NCBI GenBank assembly: GCA_023375785.1
Contig: SZWC01001197.1
Span: 102,003-166,002 of the forward strand
DNA: 64,000 nt
Reading direction: 5' to 3'
Origin: Penium margaritaceum
Lineage: Eukaryota; Streptophyta; Zygnematophyceae; Desmidiales; Peniaceae
Position 1 is the stretch's first letter, and every line of letters begins with the position of its first letter. Under the pieces are notes generated by a model. It had not been told where the DNA came from, did not search any database, and was given only the letters and a program-made list of their open reading frames with translations. A program made the translations under genes and the position numbers. Positions 1-11,590 of the stretch are shown here, piece after piece.

Positions 1-70
1 GGTGAGACAGTGGTGGTGAGACAGTGGTGGTGAGACAGTGGTGGTGAGACAGTGGTGGTGAGACGGTGGT
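1..70. repeat. 14-bp tandem repeat, about five copies
   Basis: The unit GGTGAGACAGTGGT is repeated head to tail from the first base of the window. The last copy carries an A-to-G change. The array probably continues to the left of the window. It shows no coding periodicity (14 is not a multiple of 3). Confidence 0.95.
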
Positions 71-355
71 GGACGCTGTTTGAGCAGGCATGCCCACATT
101 GATCTGACGAGCGTGTGTCCAGCAAAACCAGCAAAAGCGCAACCCCAGTGCAAAGCCTTACAAGTGGTTACAATTGTGCCTTGCAGTCGAGTCGTCCGTT
201 AAATTCTCTTGGTTGCGTGCACGGCCAAATTGAGCGCAACAACAACTAGGGAAAACATCGCTCACATCGACTGTAGCAGCGGTTGGTACAGTACCTGGAA
301 GCCGCATCATTCCCCAAGCAGCCATGGGACACGCTCCCCTGCCCTCTCAAGCTAC

Positions 356-1540
356 CTGGAAGATGCGGCGCAGCGATGGCGAGGAGAGGCGGTCGGAGAA
401 GCAGCCCTCTCCCGGTAGAAAGAGGTGGGTGGAGTTGAACACGACACCCCATGCGTTCACAAACACGTCATGCAGCACATACACCTCGCCCGCCCACCCT
501 GCGCGTCTGCTTGCTTCAGCCTGCTGCTGCTGCTGCTGATTCTGCTTCTGCTTCTGCTGTTGCTGCTGCTGCTGCTGCTGCTGGCACCCAGGCAGCTCCA
601 CAGCGCCAGCAAACACAGTTCTCAGAATGCCGCACTCCTCGCCGGGCGGCAAGGCAGGGTCGGCGTCGCCGGCATCGGCGTCGTCCATGAAATTGCCCTC
701 AGCATCTCCGCCAGAACCCCTCCCTGCCGCGCCTGCTACGCCTCCTTGCTCGGTCCCAGCAGAGCCAAGCAACTCGCCACCGCCGCCACTGTCCAGGGCA
801 TCCACAAGACCAGGGACCAAGCACGCCTTAATGCCTGCGCCACCCTCACAGCCAGCCAGCTGCGGACACAGCCGCCTCCGTCCCCACTGCTCACACTGCA
901 CCCGTGGGAGCACCGCCACTCCAGCGCCACCAACTCGGGCATTCCCGCCCAAAGCAGCAGCGGCGTCAGCAGCAGCGACAGCGGCAGCGCCGGGAGGGGA
1001 CGAGGCGAGCACGACCCAGCGAAGCTTTGCGCTGTCTATCACTTGCGACAGCGGACGCGTGGGCCGTGGCTGGTGGCCACCGCCGCTGCGGCCTTCGGAA
1101 AGAGCGTCGGAGTCAGGATCAGTGGCAGAAGCGGCAGCGGCAGCAGAGGCAATGCCACCACTGACGCTCAGAAGCATTCTGCGGCGGACAGCGGGCTGCG
1201 AAACACCGCCAGGTCGACGTGGCACGCCCCAATCTCTATCCCCGCCTTTTTCCCATACTCCTCTCCCTCCTCCTCCCCCTCCTTCCCTCAGTCCCTCGAC
1301 TTCATCAAGATTGCTGGCTGCTGATGGCAGCGCATGGCTGTTCCCCAAACCGACGGAGTGACCCTTTCCGGGTGATACTTCGGCGAGCACGCTAGGATGT
1401 CGCACCCGGTCCAAGCACGTGACGGGAGGTGGGCCGTGCAGCAGCAGCAGCAGCAGGAGGAGGAGGAATGAAGAACTTGGAAAGGCAGATCGCGCAGCCG
1501 TGAACAAGCCCAAACTCTCCCCCCCACTTCCTCCTTTCAT
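356..1540 (-). CDS. Host gene, first coding exon: signal-anchor and poly-Gln protein, possibly GT61-like
   Basis: A long open frame on the minus strand. An in-frame ATG exists at 1720, but the ATG at 1540 is preferred because it puts a run of about nine leucines near residues 24-33 followed by a basic and polar stretch, which looks like a signal peptide or type II membrane anchor. The middle is rich in Gly, Ala and Ser. A tract of about ten Gln, then Lys/Gln/Asn and seven more Gln, is encoded at about 520-586 by CAG-type repeats. After it comes the most conserved-looking part, including VYVLHDVFVNAWGVVFN, which reminds me of the beginning of GT61 (DUF563) glycosyltransferases; this is recall, not a search result. 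The frame runs to CTTCCAG then GTAGCT at 356/355, a very good splice donor, so the catalytic domain should lie in later exons left of the window. Overlapping plus-strand frames are shadows. I am fairly sure it is coding and unsure of the family. Confidence 0.55.
521..586 (-). repeat. CAG/CTG trinucleotide tract (poly-Gln)
   Basis: On the plus strand, GCTGCTGCT runs are broken by TTCTGCTTCTG. On the minus strand this encodes the poly-Gln tract of the exon above. Interruptions by AAG (Lys) and AAT (Asn) codons would stabilise the repeat. Length polymorphism is likely. Confidence 0.85.
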
Positions 1541-1720
1541 TTGTGGACAGCACCTACCCTCTTGATACGCATTGGATTTGAATTGACGTGCACAGCCACA
1601 TCTTGCATGTTTGCCAACTTGCCGCTGCCGCTGGTTGCAGTGCAAACGGAAATGGGGGTGCTGCTGCTTCTGTCGCCGCTGGTTGCAATGAAAAAAAAAA
1701 AAAAGTGGTGGCGTTGCCAA

Positions 1721-2330
1721 TCGTTTTCAAGCATCGCACTTGTTCGGAAATCAGTCCGCAGGGAAGGTAGGTACGAGCCTGTCCGAGGCGATGACCTGAC
1801 CAGTCGCCACCACATGCGATGACGGTGGTACTGATCCGCAGCTCTGATTTTGATTTTGATCCCACGCATGGACGAAGCGAGATGCGGCACAGCGATTGTC
1901 TGTGCGAGCGTTGACAAGAGTCGGAATTGCACCGGTTTTCTCGGCATTTTAAAGAGGAAACGTGTGCATTATAGTGATTTTTTTCAATTTTAAGCTCTGA
2001 TTGTATGCTGACATGGCTGCATTCCCAAAGTCTGGGAGCCCGAAAAGTCAAACGCCCGGTAGGTTTTCATTCATACATACAACGTTTGGACGTTCACGTT
2101 ACGATTCAGGTGTCACTCTTAATTTAATGAAATTTAGAAAAAAAATCTAATCTCACAACGTCGATTACTTTTCATGCTCAATCTGTTTCAACCTTCAAAC
2201 ATGAACGTTTGAATACGGCCGCCAAGCAGCTCCAAGACCTGCGTTTTAGCTGGGAAAATAGTCGCGTTGGTTCGAATTGCATTCCCCAATGAGCTTCTAC
2301 GGCTTCATAACTTGGCTTTCGTCCCCACAC
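1721..2330. other. Non-coding stretch upstream of the first gene
   Basis: Contains a poly-A run at 1691-1704 (inside the 5' side of the first exon's longer frame) and a short TTTGAT repeat near 1849-1860. The rest is AT-rich sequence with no convincing open frame. It should hold the promoter and 5' leader of the minus-strand gene, but I see no clear TATA box or other site I would defend. Confidence 0.4.
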
Positions 2331-2354
2331 CAGAAGCCAGGAATCCCCAACGAG

Positions 2355-3991
2355 ATGGATCCCAATTTTGTGACACCTTCTTTTGCGACTCCAGCTGCTA
2401 GTGCAAGCACCAGTGCCTTCGTAGGCACTGAAGTACCGAAAACCTCAAACCGTGGTCACGGTCGACAATATCTTTGCGTCGCGAGTGGAGGCCGTGGTGC
2501 ATGAATGCTGACTTCACTTGCAGTGTCCTACGGCTCTCTGGTAATGTACAACTTGGCTCCCTTTTGGTGATGGAAGCACCTTCAATGTGCAGCACGGCGC
2601 AGATCTCCCAATGGCGCCCACACAGATTGACTTCAATCTGTCACGCTCCATGCATCCACCTCCGTTTCTGAGCTTCTGTCCCCGTCTTCCCGTCGACACC
2701 CGGTTTTTTGTGGCCACCTTGGCTCCAACAGAGATGCCCAATGTCTCTCCCACGTCGGCTCCAACGGACACGCCTACCTTACCGGCAGTCATAGGCCAGA
2801 TGTCTAAGCCTTCTGGCACCACGATAGTGCCATCTTTTGGAGTGGGGAACAACTCGTCGGCCTCCATTACAATGGTTGCACCATTAGGGAGGGCTGCACA
2901 AACGTTGACCCGTGGTAACTCCACCGTGCCATCTTTGACACAAAGGTTCTTCACCGGGGACACCTCAGCCAACTGCATGCCCAAGGATTTTTGGACGCCA
3001 AAGCGAGATGCACGCTTTGTGTCCGTCTCCTTGCAGCACTCCACTATGGACAACGCGTCACGTGGGTGGCAGTCCCAGGTGTTCCTTGCTCTGGCTGGTC
3101 TGCTCTCCTGGGAGTTTGGACTGGCTGTTGAATTCACAGACTGTCAGCTACATAATAGGTTGGACAACATCTGTGCAACCTGGCGTGCCTTGTACCCTCT
3201 CATCAAGCGTTCCGGGAATCCACTTGACCGTACCTCTATGATGCTGGAGTACCTACGAGAAGACTGGAGAAGCCTTCGAGAAACATGCCCTCTTGTTGCA
3301 GAGCTAGAGGGCAAACGGCTACCATGGCTTGATGATGCAACAACGATGTCCGCCAACAACATTGCCAAGGGTGATAACGTCACATCATCCTTTCCGCTAC
3401 TGGCTATGCGCACAACAGCGACCCCTTCGACAGCAAAGTGCACACTCCAAAGAAGAGGCCGACCATCGTGGACCATGCACTAGACAAAGCTCAGTGCACA
3501 GAGGACAAAGCAAGCACCGTTGAGTGCGTCATAAGTGAGAAGAAGCCATATTACACCTCAGTTGCTGTAGTGTCCAAGGACCCGTCCATCCACAAGTTGA
3601 ACAAGCTGCCTCTACTTGATGTGCTTAAGTATAACCCGTTACCTTTTGCAGATTATGAGCATTTCATGGGGGACATGCGTGAAATGGTAGCCGAGTGTGC
3701 ACTTGGCCGTGCACCGAACGAGCCTCCACCAACAAACAAACCGTCTAACAGTGGCAACGGGTGTAGCTGCATGCAATCTAAGGAATAAAGTCTGGTGTCT
3801 AACACCGTCAGCGACCATGGACGGGAGGAGGGGGATGGAGAGGGGGATGGTGATGATGCCGATGGTAAGGCATATTATGATGGTGAGGAGGCGGGTGTGG
3901 AAGAGATAGACATGGAAAGCACAACTGGACAACACGAGAACGTGGTTGCAGCAACCGTGACAACATTGCTTCACACAGACCAGCTTGCATG
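2355..3991 (+). pseudogene. PIF/Harbinger ORF1: Myb/SANT-like DNA-binding protein, broken
   Basis: This is the accessory protein that two-ORF PIF/Harbinger transposons use, with the transposase, to bind the element ends. The likely start is the ATG at 2355 (MDPNFVTPSF, Ser/Ala/Thr rich). The main open part is 2587-3483. Its diagnostic segment reads DFWTPKRDARFVSVSLQ, then QLHNRLDNICATWRALYPLI, then LREDWRSLRETCPLVAELEG and LPWLDD. This matches the layout of the Myb_DNA-bind_3 family: a first tryptophan, the Q-L-x-N-R-x-D helix, a 'W' before a Pro and a closing W. The frame then shifts near 3400-3440 and continues (KKRPTIVDHALDK, LPFADYEHF, a conserved C-terminal block), reaching a stop at 3786 and an acidic Gly/Asp tail to 3991. 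It faces the transposase at 4420-5280 tail to tail. At least two disabling changes are visible. Confidence 0.7.
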
Positions 3992-4419
3992 AAAATGAGA
4001 CCTTTTGACTACACTTCAAGTGTTCAATTGTTCCTATGTACCTCAAATTTTGCAATGTTTCATTAAGTTCAGGAGTGCAGTGTTGTGGTCCATGTTCAAT
4101 GATTGAAATGAAGCAAGAGCGTGACATTACTGAACATCAATAATGAAAAGTTATCCAGACATGTGACCCAAAAAATGTGAGGATTGAGCAACTGGTCATG
4201 GTCACGGAATCCGCTGTCCTCCGGCGGGTCGTCGTCTGCCACAATGACGTTCTCACTGTGCCATGTAAGGTAGCCTGTCGACATCGTTGTTGCAATGGCA
4301 TTTCGCCGGTTCCTCATGCCGACGTCACCATGATGTTGGCCACGCGGTTTCTTGCAGTAGTGTGGACCGTTGCGGTGTGGGTGAGGGATGGTCACGGACC
4401 ATGTGCCATCGTCCAGCGG

Positions 4420-5285
4420 CTAAAGAGACCGGATCAGTTTGTGCATCACAAAGCACGGCATGACCAGTTGCCTTTGAAACCCGACCTCATACAGTAGCAT
4501 GTCACGCAGGATCGTGAACCGAGCTTTCAAAACCCTGAAAGCCCACTTTATCATGTTGCGTGCTTCAGCATGGCGGCGGCTAAACAACTCCTCCTTGTTT
4601 TGAGGCCGTCGTGGTCCAGAACCAAACTCTGCCAAGTGGTACCGAACGGCGGGGTATGGTGTCACACTGTCGTAGCCCTCGGGGAAGGCCGAGTCAGCCA
4701 GTAGGTACTTGTTTGGAAGCAAGCTGAAACCGTTCCTCATGGCGTCCATAAAGACCCGCGAATCGTGGGCCGAACCTTCCCACCCGGCGCACACGTAGGT
4801 GAAGCGGAGGCTCTGGTTGCAGCTTGCAAGCATGGTCCGGGTGAGCTTTCGGAACCTGTCAATGAAGGCACTGTGCCTTGTGGAGATCCAAACCATGACC
4901 CGAACGTGGGTGCCATCAATGGCACCCATGCAATCATCAGACCATGGACGGTAGTCTCGCCGGCCCTCCCACTCTTGCAGTAAAGGATCTCCAGCCTGAG
5001 GAGGGCGGATGACTTCAGGAGCAAGTTGGATGAGTGTAGTGATGACCTCACCAAGCACCCGCAAGATTGTTGCCTCCCCATGCTGGAACCGCTCCATGAT
5101 GATCCGAACCGGTAGAGCGGAGCAGAAACATTGTCCCCAAATCAACATCTTCTCTTCAACAGTGATGTGGGTGTCTAGATGAGACCACACCCTCTGATTT
5201 CAGTGATGATGTTGCACCCAGTTTTGGTTGTCATGCGCGCCATGTTGAATAGGCGATTAGGATGAACACGAACAAGTTCGGTCAA
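4420..5285 (-). pseudogene. PIF/Harbinger transposase (DDE_Tnp_4), broken
   Basis: The nuclease that cuts and reinserts the element. The open part (256 codons from 5190) has MGAIDGTHV (first catalytic Asp, residue 92), the AGWEGSAHDSRVF block, YLLADSAFP (second catalytic Asp, residue 166) and RHAEARNMIKWAFRVLKARF. In this last block the family normally has Glu where residue 215 is Lys (usual form I-E-W/R-A-F-G), so the third catalytic residue is lost. Family members are usually 350-400 residues long. The missing N-terminus lies upstream in another frame at about 5195-5285 (RLFNMARMTTKTGCNIITEI), so there is a frameshift near 5190. It lies opposite the Myb-like ORF, with 430 bp between the two 3' ends. 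I could not find convincing terminal inverted repeats. Confidence 0.85.
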
Positions 5286-5289
5286 CCAC

Positions 5290-6227
5290 CTTTAACCACT
5301 GAGGCTGCCCGTGTGCATAGGCCGACACTCAGTGCGGTTTAGGATGCATTGCAGGAGGTGTACGAGGACTGTGAAAATGGTGGTCTGCAGTATGGAGTTG
5401 AAAAACACAGCGAAGAACTATGCCTCGCTTGCCTCGTCTATCCTGCTCTCCATCCATAGTGAGTTAAACAATGGATTGCATTCACAACCCGCCCCTCTGT
5501 AAAATGCTGCCTCCACGGACCCGACCATCGGTACAATGCGCCACAACGCGCTCTGGCCATGGGGGCGGATTCAAACCAAATGGTAACAAGGTAATGTGAC
5601 AGTTTGCGATAACCATTGGATTGATCCGCCAGCGAAGCGCGTCTGCACTCGGCTCCAACCTAACGTAAATGCATGACCTCATACAAGAGAAAATGAAAAA
5701 ATGGCGCCCTTTTGAAAATAGCACGCAAAATAGGGGCCCCCCAAACCGGGCATGAAAACATGGCATCCTGCAAAAGCTAGCACACAAATATGGTTCCACT
5801 TCAAAGCAAGTATGCAATAACCCCTCCCCCCCCCCCTCCCCCCGGGATAGCACCCAAATATGGCATAAAAAATCGCTCCCAGCTAAACAACAAGCAAAAA
5901 TTTCACCCCCTCGTATTCGATGCCACGTCATCAACCAAATCTTGCAATCAATAAGGGGCCTGTTTATGTTGTGATTCAAGTTCTCTCTCTATGTCGCAAA
6001 ATTACTCTCCTTTTGATAAAATTAGTTTGAAAAGAAATTGACGGTGAACTTCTACAAAACAGGACCCGAAAAAACACATTTGCACCTTCTCTTTCTCCTT
6101 TGCTTCGAAGCTGGTTGGCCCTTCTTTCTCTTAAATTTTATCTTGTCAAAGGTGATCTGCCCGCTTTTAGTGATTTCTAATGTAAGGAGCCCATCAGCTG
6201 CGACACAAGAAGAAAGGGGCAGGGGAG
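5290..6227. other. Intergenic sequence between Harbinger and Gypsy relics
   Basis: No supported gene. It contains a degenerate periodic repeat (TAGCAC followed by xCAAA, starting at 5719, 5778 and 5848), a C-rich run at 5821-5843 and AT-rich sequence after 5980. A 165-codon minus-strand frame at 5482-5979 spans these repeats and shows no recognisable domain. Confidence 0.5.
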
Positions 6228-6776
6228 TGTTACGCCGAGCGGAACGTAGGTGGTTCAAGGGATGAGGTGCGGAACAAAAGACAATTTGGGTGTTTGGGAG
6301 AATGGATTGTTTGTACGAGGCAGTAGGTGTACTTTGATGAAAAGTGTCCAGTGAGTCAAGCACATACGTACAATGCCAAGAATGCGAATGAGGCATGTCA
6401 CGTCATCGGCGTTCGAGCTCAACGACACGTGCGAGGTCGGGCCGTGAGTGGCTGCTTCGAGAAGCTTTGCTAGGAAGTTGGGGGGCTTTGAGAATATCAA
6501 GACGCTTCTTTGTAAAACCATATCGCCATCGAGAAGTCAATACAACAACATGAAAGCAGCAATATAGTTCGCGTTGCTTCTCTCGACCATTCTGGAAGTT
6601 GGTTGAAGTTTTCTAAAAATTTAGAATCAGAACATTGGAGGTCGCGGCAGCTGGCCAAAATGCCCTCGGCCAGATGGTGTGATAATCCTGAAGTCGTCGC
6701 GCAGTGAGCCATGAATGTAAGGACAGAAATGCCCACTCGCTAAGTTTAGGGACTCATATACATCAGGGACGTAACA
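6228..6776 (-). repeat. 3' LTR of Gypsy copy 1
   Basis: 549 bp. On the minus strand it begins TGTTACGTCCCTGATG right after the purine tract AAGGGGGAAGGGAGAAG and ends CGGCGTAACA, so it has TG...CA ends with a 7-bp terminal inverted repeat (TGTTACG/CGTAACA). It aligns along its whole length with the LTR at 44,697-45,244 (548 bp) and the solo LTR at about 21,998-22,540, all clearly diverged. Confidence 0.8.
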
Positions 6777-9700
6777 CTTCTCCCTTCCCCCTTGTAGCCG
6801 TAACACTCCCGTGCGCTGGAAAACGTAGGCTGGTGATGGCAAAAATAGCCGTCGATCAGATGATCAACGCCTCGAAGGTTGCCATAGGGATCCCATCTAT
6901 TGTGAGAGGTGTTGCAGCCGTGCCACTTGACCAGATACTTGGTTGTTTTTCCATGGCGTCAATTTCTAGTAATACTTTCAATAACGTACTCCGTATCTCC
7001 ATGCGCTTGCACTGGAGGTGGAGGTGCAACGTCTCTGTTGGGAGAGTTCATACTGGGATCTCCGTAGTGCTTGAGTTTGTACATGTGGAAGACAGGGTGG
7101 ATCACCATGCTATCGGGGAGGCAAATGCGATCGACGACTGGGGTTTGCATCCGCTTGATTGTGAACGGTCCCAACCATCGGGTTTGAGCTTTGTGATGTC
7201 TTGTCCCCAGAGTTTGATGTTTTCAAACCATAGGAGGACTCGATCGCCAGTGCCGCATACGTCATTGCTGCGATGCCGATTGGCTGCCCGTGTCATAACT
7301 GCTTGTGCCTTCGTGGGGGTTTACCGTGTTTCTTCGGAGATGCTTGCAAATTCCCGACGGTGGATTTCAACCGCGGGGATGTTACTCTGGCTCTTTAATC
7401 CAGAGGGTGTGGCAAGAAGTTTCTCTTATACCACCTTGAAAGGTATATTACTAAATGCGATAGAGGTGGCGGAGTTGTATGCGAGTTCGGCGGTTGGCAA
7501 TTTTGCCACCCAATCGTATCATGCGGCTCGCTTAAAGTGTGGAGGTGTTGTTCCAGTGTCTGATTGGTATGCTTGGTTTGCCCGTCGATTTGAGGATGGA
7601 ACACCGTTGATGCATGGATTATCAGCTTGTGCCAAAACTTGACAGTAACATGGCAGCCTTTGTCGCTCAAGATGGTATGTGGCACTCCATGCAGGCGCAC
7701 AATCTGATCTAGAAACAACCGTGATGCTCCTTTTACTGTGATGATGGTGGTCGTTGGAATGAAGTGTAACATTTTAGAGAAGCTTTCCACCACTTAGAGG
7801 ATGTCATAATGTCCATCAGGAGTGGCCAGTAGGCCTCTCACAAGGTCCATGCTGACTATGGTCCATCGTTCTGTCGGTTGGATAGAGGTTGAAGTAGGTC
7901 TGATGGCCGCATGCGACAATATTTTTGCCTGTGAGGTATCACACGATTTGTAGAAGGCCGCCACGTCAGTCTGCATCTTGTCCCACTAGTAGTACACTGC
8001 CAGTTTCTTGAGCATCTTGTCGTCGTGGAAGTGTCCACTTGGACCGGTGTCTTGGCATTCCTCCAATAGCATCCGTTGCAGTTCCTTGTTTGGCGGGACG
8101 ATGACCTGGCAAGTGAATCAGATATGGGCTTTTCCATACTCGTCAAACTCATCGTAACCCTTCACAAAGAGCCTTGTGAGGTACGGGTCTTTTTCGATGA
8201 GCAACGTGCTGATCTTGGCCATCAAAGCTAGTCGTACACTCAAAGCATCCGTTGGATTTGTTTCTCCAGGTCGGTACTCGATGTCGTAGTTGAATTTGGA
8301 CTCGAGGAACTCCATCCATCAAGTTTGTTGATGGATTGGATTTGGCTGGGTCTTGAGATGTTTGAGGGCGCAACGGTCGGTGAGCATGGTGCACTGTCGA
8401 CATTCCAAGTAGCATCGCATGTCTTGAATGCGTGCACTACCGCCAGTATTTCTTTATCCTGAACCGCGTAGTTGAGTTCTGGCGCAATTAGTTTTTGCAA
8501 CATGCAGGCAAATGGCTGTTCTCCACCGCCGTTATCTTTGGGGAGAATGGGTCGATGGCTCGATCAGACGCGTTGGTGGCCATGATATAGTCCATTGCTC
8601 AATCTGCCAAGCGAAAGGTTGGCGATGAGGTCAGAGTATTTCTCAAAGATTTGAACGCTTCTTGTTTGTTGTCCCCCATTCTTGCTTAGTGGTTTTTGAG
8701 GTGAGATTGAAGGAAGGCGCTGATACTCGTGTGTAGTCTTTTACTAATTGACGGTAGTTGTTGCAAAAGCCTTAAACAATATGGACTTCCCAAGCATCAT
8801 TGGGGGTCAACCAATCAGCGACCCCCTCCATCTTTTTCGGGTTTATGGTGATTTGTCTGACGTCGATGATGTTGCCCAGAAACTTGATCAAATGGCGACC
8901 AAAGTCGCATTTCAAGAATTTTCCAAAAAGAACCTCTCTCTGTGAAATCTCGATAACTTTTCAGAGATATCCATTGCACTCCTATGTGATCCGACTATAC
9001 ATCACGATGTCATCGATATACACAACGACAAATTTGTCAAGGTTTGGGCAAAAAATGTTGTTCATCACCGCCATAAATGTTGCTGGGGAATTTGTGCATC
9101 CAAACGGCATGACCTTGAACTCAAAGTGCCCATTTTTGGTGCAGAATGCTGTCATCTTGATGTTTTTATTGGATACGCGGAACTGATGATAGTTGTAGCT
9201 TAGATCTATTTTGCTGAGAACTGAGGCCCCACGGAGTTGATAAAAACATGTCATCTATCATGGGAGGGGACAGGGGCTCTTGATGGTGATATCGTTCAAC
9301 GCTTGGTAGTCCACACACATCCGCATCTCTCGAGTTTTCCTTTTCATGAAAAGTATAGGTGCCGCGTAGGATGCCGTGGAGGGTCTGGTGAATCCCTGAC
9401 CAAGCATCCAACTCCTTCTTGAGTTTGTTCAACTCGTGATCGCTCATCCGATAGGTCCCCTTTACCATAAATTTGTTGCCCGGCTTTAGGTCTATCTGAT
9501 GGCCGATGTTTCTGTTGTGGTGGTAGCTCTCCGGGTACTTTGTCTGGAAATACCCCTTCAAACTCCTCGATAAACTCTGCAAACTCCCTCGGTATTGCTA
9601 CAACCTTCTCAGGCGTCAAGGTTGCTGGTGTCATCTCGGCTTCTATGTTTCTTCCGCTGGCCCTACATCCACGTGGACTAACCACGCCTGGGTTCTTTGC

Positions 9701-11590
9701 TTCAGATATTTCTTGGCCACGTCTAGAGATATCAGCTGGATACTTTTTTCTTGGCGCATCTTCCTCTACTACTTCCAACTCTATTCCTTCCCGTAATGGC
9801 CACTGGGTTGTGGGTTGCTTGATCAGAGACAAGTGTCTTTTTGTACCATTAATGCGGACATAAACTGCTCCGCTACTCCAATCAGCCGGCAAGTTTTGCA
9901 AGTACAAGAAATCTTGTCCAAGGACATTTTTTAAATACTCATTGGGAAAGTATTCCAATCCATCACATCATGCAGATCTCCAATTTGGAGCTAGAGTGGT
10001 TTTCAAAGTCAACAGATCTGCAGTCTTCCATCTACTCTTTTTCCTTGAGGCACTCCTGGTTTAGTTTGCAAACCCAGCTTCCAAACCATGTCTTGGCTGA
10101 AGAAATATGAGAAGCTCCTCCATCTAGTAGTGCCGGCACCGTTATGCGAGTTCTATAACCCTTCAGCTGTACTCAATCACTAGTTGGTCATCCTCATACC
10201 CCTCGTCAAAATTTGCAATCTCGAGAACCCTCGTCTGCGGCAATATGAGCCGCTTGGATGGGTGATCGGTGAGCGTACATTTTCTTCAGGATAGAAGTCT
10301 TGCCGTCTACTGCTGCCCTTTGCCTTTTCCCAAATCCTCACTCTTACTTTGCACTTTCCTCCCTTTTTGGCTTGTTGTGACCACTTACGACAGTCACGCA
10401 AGATGTGACCCAGCTTCTCAGAAGTCCAGCACATACGTTGATCGTGTTGATTGACGATGCCAATCTCCAGGAGGATGAGGTTTCCATCGACTGTGACATC
10501 CCTCTGCCACGATAAGGGTTGTGGCCTTGGGGTTGCCAGCATTTGGATTCGTGCATTCTAGAGTTATGGTCGGTGCTGTCGATGCAGTCGGCTGTTGCAA
10601 TCATATGCGGAAGGTTGTCTTGGATGCCGAAAATGAAATTTGCTCATCGAATGTCTCGTTTGAGGACGATGTTATAGTAGAAACATAGTTCATCAGGGAC
10701 GAGGTCACTGTCGGTGATTATTTTGCGGAAACGCCAAGTGTACTCCACCACGTTTGACTTCTCACACAGGCATTGGGGTTTGTATCATGCATCTGACTTT
10801 TTGTTGAGCTTCTTAAAGTGAGTGAGTGTAGCACGCGCGAAGTTGCTCCATATTTTTGGGGGCACGAAGGAGTCACGCCACGTCAGATTCATCTACTCAG
10901 TCAATGATGTGAGAGTGGTCGCGTGAGCTGTTGACCCAGCTCTAGCGGTCTCCTTCTGTCGTTGGATGACATTTACATCAGACCACCAACTAAGAGTCAT
11001 GCCACACAAAAGCAAAACTGCGAGGTAAACTTTATTTTTGTCATTGTTAGTCTCTGCAACGATGAAGCACACCTCCAAACTTGTCAACTACATCCTGACC
11101 GTCAGTCCCTTGGAGTTCAGAGGATCGACCGGCTCGAGAAGTGCCAGTCGAATCTAGGGTTCATTCAAAAGGTGCAAACTTCTCTCGATGAGTAATGCTT
11201 ATCGTGCACAAGATACTCACAGCTCCTCCACCGCCGCGTTGAGCTGTTGGAGCAAATGGGTGTTGCTTCTCTCGAGTCCAAAAGCTCCTGATACAAGTTT
11301 TTGTTGATTCACGCTCTTCGGCCGGTGCCTCCCATTGTGCCGGGTGTCGTCCCAATGGGCTGCGGGGGGAGCGAAGGGTTTGCCAAGCCCAAGGGATCTG
11401 TCACCGGATCGTCCATGGGGCCCATCGGTGCTGCATCATTCACTATGAAAGCTATCACTTCCACCTGGTTTGTCTGCAGAGCATCTTTATTTGCGTGTTG
11501 CTGATCCGCCATTGGCAAAGACTGCTGCTCGTCGCCAGGTGCGCTCGTTCCATTCACCGCTGCAATGGAGAATGGCTTAGTTTTCTCCAA
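6228..11590 (-). mobile_element. Ty3/Gypsy chromovirus fossil (copy 1), 5' end missing
   Basis: Reading on the minus strand from 11,590 to 6,228, the parts come in Ty3/Gypsy order. The gag region (about 10,180-11,590) includes a zinc-knuckle-like segment CWTSEKLGHILRDC. A protease-like region (about 9,600-10,150) and reverse transcriptase (about 8,750-9,600) follow; the latter has [11 protein letters not shown] around 9,000. RNase H covers about 8,050-8,510. Integrase covers about 6,960-7,980, with LHGVPHTILSD in the core and the LPDSMVIHPVFHMYKLKHY tail. The chromodomain (YLVKWHG) sits near 6,930. A purine tract follows at about 6,777-6,795, then the 3' LTR. I found no matching 5' LTR to the right. 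The element is broken many times over (well above ten) and looks old. It belongs to the same family as 39.9-45.2 kb and the solo LTR at 22 kb. Confidence 0.85.

Noticed and set aside
425-1361. Two long plus-strand frames (299 and 244 codons) opposite the first exon
   Set aside because: GC-rich, low-complexity shadows of the minus-strand exon, which alone has a signal-anchor, a coherent domain end and a splice donor.
2037-2056. AAAAGTCAAACGCCCGG, similar to AAAAGTCAAACGTCCGG at about 57,136
   Set aside because: A shared 17-mer with one mismatch, but no partner ends or flanking duplications that would make it a transposon terminus.
5482-5979. 165-codon minus-strand frame
   Set aside because: Spans a degenerate repeat and a C run, with no recognisable domain and no coding-like pattern.
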